Of a DNA stretch of 64,000 bases, positions 51,678-61,078 are shown in pieces; position 1 is the stretch's first letter, and each line of letters starts with the position of its first letter. The DNA lies in assembly GCA_913778905.1 (NCBI GenBank), contig CAJYYA010000010.1:186001-250000 (forward strand). The letters are read 5' to 3'. A program made the position numbers and the translations under genes. This stretch comes from an uncultured Naasia sp. GTDB taxonomy: Bacteria; Actinomycetota; Actinomycetes; Actinomycetales; Microbacteriaceae. Under the pieces are notes generated by a model that worked only from the letters and a program-made list of their open reading frames with translations, was not told the origin of the DNA and ran no database searches.

Positions 51678-52502
51678 CTACCCGAGTGCGAACTCCGACA
51701 CCGGAGCGGTGATGCCACCGCATCCCTCGAGGATGCCCCGCAACGCGTCGTGTTCCGCCGGGGTGACCCACAGCGCGTACGCCGCCTTCACGCCGACCTG
51801 CCGGGCCGCGTAGTCGCACCGGTCCGAGGTCGACGGCGGGAGCCACGTGGCCGCGTCCGAGTCTCCCTTGGCCTGATTGGTCGGTCCGTCGACGGCCGTG
51901 AGATTCATCGGGTCGTTCGCCAGGCTGACCCGCTGGGCGTAGTCGAGCTGCTGGGCCCCGGTCTGCCAGGCGTTGGACAGCGGGACGACATGGTCGATCT
52001 GCACGGCGTCGCTCGTCTTCGCGCCGCGGACGAAGTCGATGATCTTCCCCGTATAGGGATCGTCCAATTCGCCCGACACGACCTTGCACGCTCCCGAGAG
52101 CACGACGTCGGTGAGGTCGCGACGAAGGACGTCGTCGCGCGTGCTGCACCCGTTTCCGTCCACGTCGTACCAGGCGGCACCGAACCGTGCGACGCGGTCG
52201 TATCCGGTCTTGGGGGCCCGGCCCTTGACCGCCAGAGTCGCGAGCACGTCGATCGCGGGCATGGCCGTCTTCGGTGCGGTGGAGGCCGTCGTCGGGGCGA
52301 CCTTCCCCTCTGACGAGTCATCGGCCGACCATGTCTGAGACGAGTCACCGGTGGGCGACGCACGTCCGGTCAGCTCCCCGAAGACCCCGGGGAAGAGCAC
52401 GGCGATCAGGATGATCACCAGGAGGGCGATCAGTCCGAGCCAGGGTGACCTGAGCTGCGGCCGGCGTCGGGTCCGTGAGGTGGACCCCGTTCTCGTCGTC
52501 AC
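51678..52502 (-). CDS. Membrane-anchored or secreted HNH endonuclease (DUF1524-like)
   Basis: 274 residues from GTG 52502 with GAGGAG upstream. A basic start, one membrane helix (about 20-42) and a Ser/Thr-rich linker lead to the nuclease domain: FGAAWYDVDGNGCSTRDDVL, then VQIDHVVPLSNAWQTGAQQL with the catalytic DHVVPL histidine, and DPMNLTAVDGPTNQAKGD with the second conserved Asn/Lys. This is the common actinobacterial extracellular HNH family, thought to digest DNA outside the cell. Converges on the DarT-like gene with 15 bp between stops. Confidence 0.87.
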   Translation of the reverse strand: MTTRTGSTSRTRRRPQLRSPWLGLIALLVIILIAVLFPGVFGELTGRASPTGDSSQTWSADDSSEGKVAPTTASTAPKTAMPAIDVLATLAVKGRAPKTGYDRVARFGAAWYDVDGNGCSTRDDVLRRDLTDVVLSGACKVVSGELDDPYTGKIIDFVRGAKTSDAVQIDHVVPLSNAWQTGAQQLDYAQRVSLANDPMNLTAVDGPTNQAKGDSDAATWLPPSTSDRCDYAARQVGVKAAYALWVTPAEHDALRGILEGCGGITAPVSEFALG

Positions 52503-52624
52503 CGGCAGCTCCTCTCGGCGTCCGCTCGTGCGCGGGCCAGTCCCATCGATTGGACGCTAACCCGGCCTTCCGACGCCCCTCGGGCGACCCGCCGGGGCGG
52601 AAGCAACCCCCGCCGGTGGGCCGG

Positions 52625-55600
52625 CTACTCCTCGATGAGCCCGCGGATGTCCTCCGCCGAGAGGCTGGACGCGAACGCCTGTTCGTCGTCGATGACCGCG
52701 TCGAAGAGGCGCGACTTCTGCTCCTTGAGCGCCATCACCTTCTCCTCGATGGTGCCGGTCGAGACCATCCGGTAGACGTTGACCGAACGCGTCTGCCCGA
52801 TGCGGTGGGTGCGGTCGACGGCCTGCTCCTCGGCGGCGGGGTTCCACCACGGGTCGAGCAGGAAGACGTAGTCCGCCTCGGTGAGGTTGAGACCGAAGCC
52901 ACCCGCCTTCAAGCTGATCAGGAAGACCGGAGCGTCGCCCTCGCGGAAGCGATCGATGACCTCGGATCGCCTGGTCGTCGATCCGTCGAGGTACTCGTAG
53001 GCGATGCCCGCCTGCTCGAGCCGCGTCGCGGCCTTGCCGAGGAAGGTCGTGAACTGACTGAAGACGAGGGCCCGGTGTCCCTCCGCCTTCAGATCGGTCA
53101 TGTGGTCGACGAGCGCGTCCAGCTTCGCTGACGGCACGTCCGCGTACTCGGGGTCGACGAGGGAAGCGTCGAGGCTCAGCATCCGCAGCAGGGTCAGCGA
53201 GCGGAAGACGATGAACCTGTTCTTGTTCATGTCGGCCAACAGTCCGAGCAGCTTCTGCCGCTCGCGCTGGAGGAACCTGTCGTAGAGCTTCCGGTGAGCG
53301 GGCTCGAGGTCGATCTGGAGGATCTGCTCCTGCTTCGCGGGCAGGTCGGCCGCGACCAGCTCTTTCGTCCGGCGCATCATGAGCGGGCGGACGCGACGAC
53401 GCAGGGTCTGCAGCCGGTCGAGTCCGTTGCCGGCGACGATGGGGCGCTCGTACTCCTCCCGGAACCGGCGGAGCGACGGGAACAGACCCGGCGCGACGAT
53501 CCGGAAGAGGCTCCACAGGTCGGTGAGGCTGTTCTCCATCGGGGTGCCGGTGATCGCGAGCTTGAACGGGGCGTTGAGGTCGACGGCGTTGCCGTGCGCC
53601 TTCGAGCTGGCGTTCTTCACGAACTGGGCCTCGTCGAGGATGAGGCCGGCCCAGCCGACGTCGCGGTAGCCCTCGAAGTCGAGGCGGAACAGCGCGTAGG
53701 AGGTGACGACGATGTCGGCCCCGGCCGCGAGCTGCCTGGGGGAGCGACGCGATTTGCGCTGCGTCTCGCTCACACCCACCACCGAGAGGCCCGGAGCGAA
53801 CCGCTCCGCTTCGCGCACCCAGTTGCCCACGACGGAGGTGGGCGCCACGACGAGGAACGGCTCGTGCTTCTCGCCGCGCTCGGCGCGCGTCTTCATCGCA
53901 TGCGCCACGAGAGCCAGGGTCTGCATGGTCTTGCCGAGACCCATGTCGTCGGCGAGGACGCCGCCGAGACGGTGCTCCCAGAGGAAGGCGAGCCAATCGA
54001 AGCCGTCCTGCTGGTAGGGCCGCAGAGTGGCGTCGATACCGTCGGGGACCGGCACGGACTCGACTCCCTCGCTGTCGACCAAGGAGAGGAGTCCGGCGAC
54101 GGATTCGCGCCACCGGTTCGCCTGCTCGGTGTCGTCGGCGAGCTCTTCCAGATCGGACCAGAGGCTCGCCTGGTAGCGGCTGATGCGGAGTCCGGTCTCC
54201 CACTCGTCCAGGTCGGAGGCCTCGAGGATCAGGTCGCGCAGCTTGTCGAAGATGGGCTGGCGCAGGTTGAGGTAGGTGCCGTCGACCATCAGCAGCTTGT
54301 GCTGACCCTTCGCGAGCGCCTTGAACAGGGGAGCGAAGGGGACCTTGTAGCCGTCGACGGTGATGATGACGCCGAGGTCGAACCAGTCGCGCTGGTCGGT
54401 CTCGACCGTGGTGACGGTCAGCTCCGGTTCGCCCGTCAGTTCGCGGTAGTCGGGGCGGGTGCCGACCACATCGACCCGGACGCCGTCGATCTCCTCGATC
54501 TGCGGCATCGTCCGGTCGCTGAACTCGGCCGCGTCCACGCCGCGCAGGCTGGTGCCCGAGCTGTGGGCGACCGCCACCCCGATGCGTGCGGCGTCCTGCA
54601 GGATGCGGGTTTCGGCGTCGAAATCGCGGAACCCCTCATCTCCGCGCGATGCGACGAGCTCGGCGCGGTCGGATCCGTACTCCCAGTGCCAGTGCAGCTT
54701 CACGACGTCGTTCTTGTCGAACGTCGCGGTGAGGACGAGGACCGCGCTCGGCGGCTTCGGCAGTTCGACCGATTCGTCGGGACTGCTGACGGCGAGCGTG
54801 CGACGGAGTCGCGGGTAGTAGGCGGTGAGGAACTCGTCGGCGTCGGCAGCCGGGACCACGACCTCGTGGGGGCTGCGGAGGAGCTGTTTCTGCTCAGCCG
54901 TCAGGGTTTTGTGCGTCGGCGCGATGACGAGACGGGGCTGCGGGTCGAACGACCAGCTGTAGACGCCGTGGTCGGAGATGAGCCGGCTCGTCGAGGTCGG
55001 CTGAAGCGCGCCGTCGATGCGGACGGCGGGTGCCACGACGAGATCGGCGGACGGGGCGGCCTGCGCATTCGTGTCCGAGCTCGCGGGACCGGAAGCCGGT
55101 TCGGAATCGTGATCGATCGGCAGCTCGTTCGACGGCGACGGCTCGACCTCTTGCGCCGGTCTGGCCCGGGTGATCTCGACGGCCACCGTCGCCTCTTCGC
55201 CGAGGAGGATCGGATCGTGTCGCTTGCCCGCGACGAGCGCGATGCCGAGGTCGGCAGCGCTCTGCAGAAGCGGCCACAACAGGGGAGTGGTGATGTTGTC
55301 GAGGTAGACCCACTCGGGCTCGGTGAAACCGAAGTTGCCACGGGTCGAGCGGTCGAGGGCTGCGATCTGGGCAAGCCAACTCTGGTGGTCGGGATTGAGT
55401 CGGAGGCGCCCCGTGTGATGACCGACGTTCGCCCAGTTGACGGTGCCACGGACCCAATTGCCGGCACCGCTTTTCACGATGGGGCGGACGGCGAGTCGCA
55501 TGTCCGCGATGGCGGGGGTGTTGACGTCGGCCGCCTTCGCGGAGGCGCCCCGCCATCGGTCGCGGACGGCACCCATCTCGCGGAGCTCGAAGAGCAAACC

Positions 55601-56098
55601 CATGGGTGCGGTGGCGGTCGGCGTGCTCGGCACCGAGCGGCCGGTCGTCATGGCCTCGAGAGCCGACTTCCAGTCACCGGGCGCGATGGTCCGGGTGGCG
55701 GGGGAATCCTCCGGATCCGCGTCCTTCACTTCGCCGCGGACGTCGCTGTCGATCTCGGCCCACCGCATGCCGCCGCCGATCCGCTGCTGCACCGTGAGGA
55801 GGTTGCGGCGGATCAGCACCGCGGCCACGTGCTTGCAGTCTGTGCCCACAAAGCAGGTGCAGGTCGTCGCGACGCGGGAGTGGTCCTCGGGAGCGAACGA
55901 GATGCTGCTGCGGTAGGGCTCCGTCTCGGACCCCTGCACCGATCCGGTCAGCTCGGAGGTCACCGGGTCCCACGACATCTCGAGGACTTTGCCCTGCGAC
56001 GCGTATTCCTGACCACGCTGAAAGGACTGCGGCCCGACCAGCGCCGCGATGCCTCGGACGTCGAGGAACGGCTGGCTGGAGATGTCCGTGGGCATCAT
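52625..56098 (-). CDS. SWI2/SNF2 helicase with SWIM zinc finger
   Basis: 1157 residues from ATG 56098 (the next codon is also ATG); TATCCT lies just upstream, so a leaderless transcript is plausible. The SWIM finger is at about residues 80-95 (TCTCFVGTDCKHVAAVLIRR, CxC...CxH). A long central region of 600 residues separates it from the SNF2 motor: ADDMGLGKTMQTLAL (about 715), LILDEAQFVKN, ITGTPMENSLTDLWSL, then LVFSQFTTFLGKAATRLEQA and DRTHRIGQTRSVNVYRMV. Such proteins remodel or translocate on DNA and are widespread in Actinobacteria; the target is unknown. Confidence 0.92.
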   Translation of the reverse strand: MMPTDISSQPFLDVRGIAALVGPQSFQRGQEYASQGKVLEMSWDPVTSELTGSVQGSETEPYRSSISFAPEDHSRVATTCTCFVGTDCKHVAAVLIRRNLLTVQQRIGGGMRWAEIDSDVRGEVKDADPEDSPATRTIAPGDWKSALEAMTTGRSVPSTPTATAPMGLLFELREMGAVRDRWRGASAKAADVNTPAIADMRLAVRPIVKSGAGNWVRGTVNWANVGHHTGRLRLNPDHQSWLAQIAALDRSTRGNFGFTEPEWVYLDNITTPLLWPLLQSAADLGIALVAGKRHDPILLGEEATVAVEITRARPAQEVEPSPSNELPIDHDSEPASGPASSDTNAQAAPSADLVVAPAVRIDGALQPTSTSRLISDHGVYSWSFDPQPRLVIAPTHKTLTAEQKQLLRSPHEVVVPAADADEFLTAYYPRLRRTLAVSSPDESVELPKPPSAVLVLTATFDKNDVVKLHWHWEYGSDRAELVASRGDEGFRDFDAETRILQDAARIGVAVAHSSGTSLRGVDAAEFSDRTMPQIEEIDGVRVDVVGTRPDYRELTGEPELTVTTVETDQRDWFDLGVIITVDGYKVPFAPLFKALAKGQHKLLMVDGTYLNLRQPIFDKLRDLILEASDLDEWETGLRISRYQASLWSDLEELADDTEQANRWRESVAGLLSLVDSEGVESVPVPDGIDATLRPYQQDGFDWLAFLWEHRLGGVLADDMGLGKTMQTLALVAHAMKTRAERGEKHEPFLVVAPTSVVGNWVREAERFAPGLSVVGVSETQRKSRRSPRQLAAGADIVVTSYALFRLDFEGYRDVGWAGLILDEAQFVKNASSKAHGNAVDLNAPFKLAITGTPMENSLTDLWSLFRIVAPGLFPSLRRFREEYERPIVAGNGLDRLQTLRRRVRPLMMRRTKELVAADLPAKQEQILQIDLEPAHRKLYDRFLQRERQKLLGLLADMNKNRFIVFRSLTLLRMLSLDASLVDPEYADVPSAKLDALVDHMTDLKAEGHRALVFSQFTTFLGKAATRLEQAGIAYEYLDGSTTRRSEVIDRFREGDAPVFLISLKAGGFGLNLTEADYVFLLDPWWNPAAEEQAVDRTHRIGQTRSVNVYRMVSTGTIEEKVMALKEQKSRLFDAVIDDEQAFASSLSAEDIRGLIEE

Positions 56099-56152
56099 TC
56101 CAGGATAGCGGCGCGACACCACCCCGAGGCTCCGCGACGGGTGTCGTCCGGG

Positions 56153-56317
56153 TCAGGGGAAGCGTTTCAGGTCCGCCCCGTCGAGGATCAGATCCGCGGC
56201 CCGCTCGGCGACCGTCATGATGAGCCCGACCGGGGTGAGCGCCGGGCTGGTGGGGAAGACCGACGCGTCGACGACGAGAAGACTCGATACCCCGCGCACG
56301 GGTATGAACCTGGGCGA
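56153..56317 (-). pseudogene. GMC oxidoreductase, C-terminal remnant
   Basis: About 50 codons ending in a stop at 56153 read PVRGVSSLLVVDASVFPTSP, then TPVGLIMTVAERAADLILDG. This is the conserved C-terminal FAD-contacting motif of glucose-methanol-choline oxidoreductases (LRVVDASVFPT...NP...IMA.AERAAD.I). The rest of a 500-residue enzyme is missing, and the upstream part of the frame looks random. It is a leftover at a rearrangement point between the SNF2 helicase and the aldo/keto reductase. Confidence 0.65.
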
Positions 56318-56450
56318 CACCCCCTCGTGAGCACACAGAAACCCGAACACGGGATGGATCGGGCTCCCCGCCGGTTGCAATTCCAGTGTGTCGCTCGCGT
56401 CCACAGCTGAGCGCCTCGCCCTCACGACGACCACTCCCGAAAGGACTCCC

Positions 56451-57404
56451 ATGACCGACACCTCCCGCCGCGTCCCCCTCGCCGATTCAGGTCTGTCCGT
56501 CTTCCCGCTCTCGTTGGGCGGCAACGTCTTCGGCTGGACCGCCGACCGAGACGCGTCGTTCGCCGTGCTCGACGGTTTCGTCGCCGGTGGCGGCAATCTC
56601 ATCGACACGGCCGACGTGTACTCGGCGTGGGCCCCGGGAAATTCCGGTGGCGAGAGCGAGACGATCATCGGGGAGTGGTTGAAGGCCGGCGGCAAGCGCG
56701 ACGACGTGGTCATCGCCACCAAGGTCAGCCAGCACCCCGAGTTCCCCGGCCTGTCGGCCGGCAACATCCGGGCCGCCGCCGAGGCGTCGCTCGAACGGCT
56801 CGGAACCGACCGCATCGACGTCTACTACGCGCACTTCGACGACGAGGACACGCCCCTCGCCCGCACGGTCGAGGCCTTCTCGAAGCTCGTCGACGACGGC
56901 CTCGTCCGCTCGATCGGCATCTCGAACTATTCGCCCTCGCGCATCGACGAGTGGCTCGACGTCACCGAGCAGGGGGACTTCCACAAGCCCGTCGCCCTGC
57001 AGCCGCAGTACAACCTCGTGGAGCGCGGCTTCGAAAGCGGCCTCCGCGAGCGTGCCGAGAAGTACGGCCTGGGCGTGTTCCCCTATTACTCGCTCGCCTC
57101 GGGCTTCCTCACGGGCAAGTACCGCCCCGACTCGGAGCTCGTGGACAGCCCCCGCGCGGAGTCGGCCCTCGGCTACCTCGACGATCGCGGCATCCGCGTC
57201 CTGGGCGCCCTCGACGATGTCGCCGCCGCGCACGGCGCGAGCGTGACAGCCGTATCGCTGGCGTGGCTGCGCCGTCAGCCCACCGTCGTCGCCCCCATCG
57301 CAAGTGCGCGCACGGTCGATCAGCTGCCGGATCTGCTGGCGTCGGCGGCCCTCGACCTGAGCGACGACGAGGTGGCCGCGCTCACGGAGGCGTCGGCGAA
57401 GTAG
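56451..57404 (+). CDS. Aldo/keto reductase
   Basis: 317 residues from ATG 56451, with GAAAGGA upstream. (beta/alpha)8 NADPH-dependent oxidoreductase. The catalytic tetrad is visible: Asp52 and Tyr57 in GNLIDTADVYSAW, Lys in VVIATKVSQHPE and His in VYYAHFDDEDTPL. SIGISNYSPSRIDEW and QPQYNLVERGFE are the standard downstream segments, and APIASARTVDQL the NADPH-binding end. Similar to general stress AKRs such as YajO/IolS; substrate unknown. Confidence 0.9.
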   Translation: MTDTSRRVPLADSGLSVFPLSLGGNVFGWTADRDASFAVLDGFVAGGGNLIDTADVYSAWAPGNSGGESETIIGEWLKAGGKRDDVVIATKVSQHPEFPGLSAGNIRAAAEASLERLGTDRIDVYYAHFDDEDTPLARTVEAFSKLVDDGLVRSIGISNYSPSRIDEWLDVTEQGDFHKPVALQPQYNLVERGFESGLRERAEKYGLGVFPYYSLASGFLTGKYRPDSELVDSPRAESALGYLDDRGIRVLGALDDVAAAHGASVTAVSLAWLRRQPTVVAPIASARTVDQLPDLLASAALDLSDDEVAALTEASAK

Positions 57405-57417
57405 GCGGTCGGGGCGC

Positions 57418-57574
57418 CCGCCCGTCGAGCAAGGCGTAGCGAAGGGATCCGGCCGCTCTTCATTTCGCTTCGCTCAATGGGCGAGGCGTCGCGGAGGGAA
57501 AGGATCCGGCCGCTCTTCATTTCGCTCCGCTCAATGGGCGAGGCTCCCGCCCGTCGAGCGAAGCGAAACGAAGG
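57418..57574. repeat. REP-like palindromic repeat cluster
   Basis: Two direct copies of about 43 bp starting GGATCCGGCCGCTCTTCATT at 57445 and 57502 (period 57 bp), flanked by outer parts CCCGTCGAGC...GCG and CCCGCCCGTCGAGCGAAGCG. TTTCGCTxCGCTCAATGGGC pairs with GCCCGTCGAGCGAAGCGAAA, so each can fold. Same family as at 12487-12637, likewise sitting directly behind a plus-strand gene. Confidence 0.78.
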
Positions 57575-57585
57575 AAGACGGCGGG

Positions 57586-58800
57586 TCAGCCGGTGACGAC
57601 GGCCAGCTCGTTCGGGGTGCCCGGCAGGGTCGCCGTCGCGGTGATCTCACCCGTTCGCAGGTCCACGGCGTGCAACTCGTTCGCGGACGGCTCGGAGACG
57701 TAGGCGACGCCGTTCTGGATCTTCAGCGCGGGGTGCGGGTCCTGCCATTCGGCCGGGCCCTCCCAGGCACCGATCACCGGGTGGGTCGCGAGGCTCGCGC
57801 CGGTCTCATCGAAGATGTGCAGCGCACCGTCGGTACCCAGGATCACGAACTCTCCGTTCGCGCCGCGGCCGAGGTCGCGGAAGGTGTAACCGACGCCGTC
57901 GGGCAGGTCGACCTTCTTCATGGTGTTCGCGGCGGTGTCGATGACGACGAATGACTGAAGCAGGTAGCCCTCGGCGTCCTGGTCGTCGCGGTAGTCACCC
58001 AGGGCGATCGCGGAGTCGTCGGTCGTGAAGATGTTCCCGATCCGGCCGAACGGGTCGGGGGCCGTGATCTTGGTGAACTGCCCGTCCTTGTAGGTGATGG
58101 CTCCGTCCTGGCAGCCGAAGACGACGACCTCGTCGGCGGCCGCGGCTTCGCCGTGGATCGCCGGGCACTGCTCGAAGCGAGCGGTCTCGGCCCCCGCGGC
58201 GTCGAGCACACGGGCGCCGGTGCGTCCCTCCTCGTCACCCAGGGTGGAGATCACCTCGCCCGAGGTGAGCTCGATGGCGACGCCGTGGTGGGCGGCCTCG
58301 GAGGTGAAGTCCTGAGTCGCCGGGAGCTTGCCCCCGGACGTCAGCAGCGCAGCGGTGTCGAAGGAGCTGAAGTCGCCCGTCCCGTCGGCGAAGAGCACGG
58401 TCTTGTCGCCGTGGACGACGACGTGTCCGGCCTTCTCACCCTTCCAGACGACGTCACCGAGAACGGGCGCCTCGGCGTAGGACTTCCCGTCGGCCGTCCA
58501 CGCACCGGTGTCGAGGAGCTGGAATCCGGCCGGAACGGTGACGAACACGTGACGTCCGTCTCCGGCGGGATTGACGCGGGTGAATCCCTCGATGGGCAGG
58601 TCGCCGACCTGCTCGAGCGTGTCGGCATCGAGAACGGCGATGCCTCCGTCGTAGGTGACCGCGATGCGCGGAGTGGGCTCGTTCGCGGCGCCGGACGCGG
58701 TGGTCGGAGCGGACTCGGACGGGCCGCCGGCGCAGCCGGTGAGGAGGAGGGCGGCGGCGCCGACGAGGGCGAGGCCGGCGATGGGGGTGCTGTGTTTCAT
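57586..58800 (-). CDS. aztD: AztD-like periplasmic zinc metallochaperone (lipoprotein)
   Basis: 404 residues from ATG 58800 with a TAGCGT -10 box seven bases upstream. Signal sequence with lipobox LTGC (about 19-22), then a seven-bladed beta-propeller: IAVTYDGGIAVLDADTLEQV, GFTRVNPAGDGRHVFVTVP, EAAHHGVAIELTSGEVISTL and late VSEPSANELHAVDLRTGEIT. In Paracoccus AztD passes Zn2+ to the binding protein AztC. A Zur-like box lies over the promoter (58812-58830). The gene sits next to aztC but has its own promoter. AztD identity rests on pattern and context; zinc ligands were not assigned one by one. Confidence 0.75.
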   Translation of the reverse strand: MKHSTPIAGLALVGAAALLLTGCAGGPSESAPTTASGAANEPTPRIAVTYDGGIAVLDADTLEQVGDLPIEGFTRVNPAGDGRHVFVTVPAGFQLLDTGAWTADGKSYAEAPVLGDVVWKGEKAGHVVVHGDKTVLFADGTGDFSSFDTAALLTSGGKLPATQDFTSEAAHHGVAIELTSGEVISTLGDEEGRTGARVLDAAGAETARFEQCPAIHGEAAAADEVVVFGCQDGAITYKDGQFTKITAPDPFGRIGNIFTTDDSAIALGDYRDDQDAEGYLLQSFVVIDTAANTMKKVDLPDGVGYTFRDLGRGANGEFVILGTDGALHIFDETGASLATHPVIGAWEGPAEWQDPHPALKIQNGVAYVSEPSANELHAVDLRTGEITATATLPGTPNELAVVTG

Positions 58801-58811
58801 GTTTTCCACGC

Positions 58812-58830
58812 TAACGACAACGGTTCTCAA
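58812..58830. promoter_or_regulatory. Zur-like box upstream of aztD
   Basis: On the minus strand the sequence reads TTGAGAACCGTTGTCGTTA, an imperfect palindrome close to the box at 61998-62016 (TGAGAACGGTTATCGTTCA). It overlaps the aztD -10 box TAGCGT (58808-58813) at one end, where a bound repressor would block the promoter. Zinc-responsive Zur is the natural candidate. Confidence 0.65.
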
Positions 58831-58862
58831 TAAGCAAATCAGGACGCTGATGCCGTCTCCGA

Positions 58863-59783
58863 TCAGGCGAGACCGGCCTCGATGGTTTGCGCGTTGCTGC
58901 GCATCATCTCGAGATAAGTCTCCGCGCCACCGCCGGGACCGCTGAGGGACTCGGTGTGCAGGGGGGTGACGGCGACTCCGAGTCCCGCCTCGGACGCCAG
59001 CACTTCAGCCAGCCGCGACGGTTGCGAAGAGTCGACGAAGATCGTCGTCACGCCCGTCGAGCGGATGGCGTCCGCCAAGGAGTCGAGGTCGCTCGCACTG
59101 GGGGCGGCCAAGGTCGTTCCGCTCGGGATGACCGCGCCCACCACCGTGAAGCCGTAGCGCTTGGCGAGATAGCCGAAGACGTGATGGTTGGTGACCAGCG
59201 CGCGACGCTCTCCCGGGATGGCGGAGAAGCGCGCTTCGAGATCCGCGTCGAGGGCGGCGATCTCGCCGAGATACCTATCCGTGGCGCTGTGCAGGGCGCC
59301 GAGGTCGATGCCCGGAACGTGCTCGGCGATGGCAGCCGACACAGACCGCAGCGCCGCGGTCATCTGCACGGGGTCGGTCCAGAAATGCGGATCCACCCCC
59401 GTGGCATCCTCGGTGGCCCACTCGACGGTCTGCACGGCGTCTCCGGCGGCGACGACGGCGACACCGTCGCCCGCGGCCGCCTCGATGTGTGGGGCGAGGC
59501 CCTCTTCCAGCCCGAGCCCGTTCGAGACGATCAGTTCTGCGTCGCGCATGCGCGCGGCCTCTTGAGCCGAGATTTGGAACGAGTGCGGATCCGCCCCGGC
59601 CGGCATCAGATCGAGGACCTCGACCTGATCGCCCGCGATCTGCCGGACTGCGTCAGCGAGGATGTTCGTCGTCACGGCCACGACGGGGCGCCCCGATTCC
59701 GCCGCCTGGCATCCCGTGAGGAGCGACACGGCCGCGGCGATCACCGTCGCGGCGGCGAGGAGAGATGCTCTGCTGCGTGTCAT
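58863..59783 (-). CDS. aztC: AztC-like zinc ABC transporter substrate-binding lipoprotein
   Basis: 306 residues. Lipobox LTGC at residues 22-25 anchors it outside the membrane. Cluster A-I (ZnuA-type) binding protein: zinc ligands are likely His67 in AGADPHSF, His133 in VDPHFW, His200 or His201 in VTNHHVFGYLAKRYG and Asp251 in IFVDSSQP. It lacks the long His-rich loop of ZnuA, as AztC does. ATG overlaps the stop of the upstream propeller gene (ATGA). Last gene of the aztB operon. Confidence 0.88.
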   Translation of the reverse strand: MTRSRASLLAAATVIAAAVSLLTGCQAAESGRPVVAVTTNILADAVRQIAGDQVEVLDLMPAGADPHSFQISAQEAARMRDAELIVSNGLGLEEGLAPHIEAAAGDGVAVVAAGDAVQTVEWATEDATGVDPHFWTDPVQMTAALRSVSAAIAEHVPGIDLGALHSATDRYLGEIAALDADLEARFSAIPGERRALVTNHHVFGYLAKRYGFTVVGAVIPSGTTLAAPSASDLDSLADAIRSTGVTTIFVDSSQPSRLAEVLASEAGLGVAVTPLHTESLSGPGGGAETYLEMMRSNAQTIEAGLA

Positions 59784-61069
59784 CGGCCGGTCTCCGCGAA
59801 GAAGCGCGCGTCGACGGGCATCTGCAGGGTCCGAGCGACGCGCGCCCGATCGGCGTAGTCGATCTCGAAGACGGAGGTCGACGCGGGGTCGCCGAGGTAA
59901 GCGCGATCGGCGTCGACTTCGAGGCGGGCTCCCGCGGGTTCCGGGACGAGCGGTTCCGTGGTCCAGCGTTCACCGCTCTCGGGCTCGATGACGAGCACAC
60001 GCCCGGCCGTATCGAGCGCGACGACGAGGTCCCGCTCGTCGTCGGCGGCGACCGCGGTCACGAGCGGCGTGTCCGTGGCGATGAGTTGCCAGGTCTTCGC
60101 TCGGGTGTCGAGCACCCACAGCCCCTGAGTTCCCGCGACCGCGGCGACGGACGGGCGTCCCGGGCGCTGCGCGAAGTCGATGGCGCGCGACGCGGGGTCG
60201 ATCGACTCCGGGTAGGGGATAGCCTCGAGGGTCACGGATCCGTCCGTGCCTTCGACGGCCAGGACGGCCCCGTCCGCGCAACCGATGACGGCTCCCACCC
60301 GTGTCGACGACCCGCCGCGCGCGTCGGGGCACGGGATGCTCTGGTCGAGCGCCGAACCGTCGGAGGCGAAGACGGCCACCCGATCCGCGGCCCCCGCACT
60401 GCTCGCCACCGTCGCGACGATCTTCTTCGCAACGGGGAGTGCGATGCCGTCATGAGGCGCCGAGGTGAGCGACCCGACCTCGGTGACCTTTCCCGCAGCC
60501 AGGGCGTTGCGATCGAGGATCACGGTCGACCCGGTCGCGGCAGTGAACAGGGCCGTGAGGGTCTCCGACGACGCGATGCGGGCCGGCCCGCCGTTCTCGA
60601 TCCCGTCGAGGATCCGCGCTTCGGCTCGGTAGTAGTGGGCGTGGTCGCCGTGGTCGACCGTCCACGTCCCCGAGTCGACCAGGGTGGTCGTCGTCCCCGA
60701 GGTGACGGCGAGGAGCCGCCCGTCGGTCGCGACCGCATCGACAGACGCGGAGGCGGTGGCCTGCCCCAGCTCGCGCGTCTCGCCGGTCAGCAGGTTGTGG
60801 ACGTGGACCTGGCCGTCCCCGCCGACGACGGCGAGCTGCAACTGCGGCTCCGGATTCTCCGACGCGCCTTCGACGTAGCCGTGGACGCCGCCCTCCTCGG
60901 ACTCCGCGGCACGACCGGAGGACGGTGCGTCGGATGAGCACGCGGTGACGCAGACGAGGGCGACGGCACCGACCAGGGCGAGCGCTGCGCGTGAGCGGCG
61001 CGGGTCACGTCTCGCCCTGAACGCGGGCAGGCCAGGGACAGCGGGACGGGGTGTGGATGCGAAGGGCAT
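59780..61069 (-). CDS. Beta-propeller lipoprotein with DHGDHAHYY motif, second AztD-like protein
   Basis: 429 residues from ATG 61069 (a shorter start is possible); lipobox VTAC at about 41-44. The mature part is built of beta-propeller blades (LAVVGGDGQVHVHNLLTGET, GTWTVDHGDHAHYYRAEARI, GTQGLWVLDTRAKTWQLIAT). The histidine cluster DHGDHAHYY is a credible zinc site. It lies between aztB and aztC, coupled to aztC by ATGA, and differs clearly from the 57586-58800 propeller, so the system has two propeller proteins. I infer a chaperone role in zinc delivery. Confidence 0.7.
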   Translation of the reverse strand: MPFASTPRPAVPGLPAFRARRDPRRSRAALALVGAVALVCVTACSSDAPSSGRAAESEEGGVHGYVEGASENPEPQLQLAVVGGDGQVHVHNLLTGETRELGQATASASVDAVATDGRLLAVTSGTTTTLVDSGTWTVDHGDHAHYYRAEARILDGIENGGPARIASSETLTALFTAATGSTVILDRNALAAGKVTEVGSLTSAPHDGIALPVAKKIVATVASSAGAADRVAVFASDGSALDQSIPCPDARGGSSTRVGAVIGCADGAVLAVEGTDGSVTLEAIPYPESIDPASRAIDFAQRPGRPSVAAVAGTQGLWVLDTRAKTWQLIATDTPLVTAVAADDERDLVVALDTAGRVLVIEPESGERWTTEPLVPEPAGARLEVDADRAYLGDPASTSVFEIDYADRARVARTLQMPVDARFFAETGR

Positions 61070-61078
61070 GGCAGCTTT

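Noticed and set aside
53294-56410. 1038-codon plus-strand frame
   Set aside because: Antisense to the SWIM/SNF2 helicase, repetitive acidic/basic shadow sequence without motifs.
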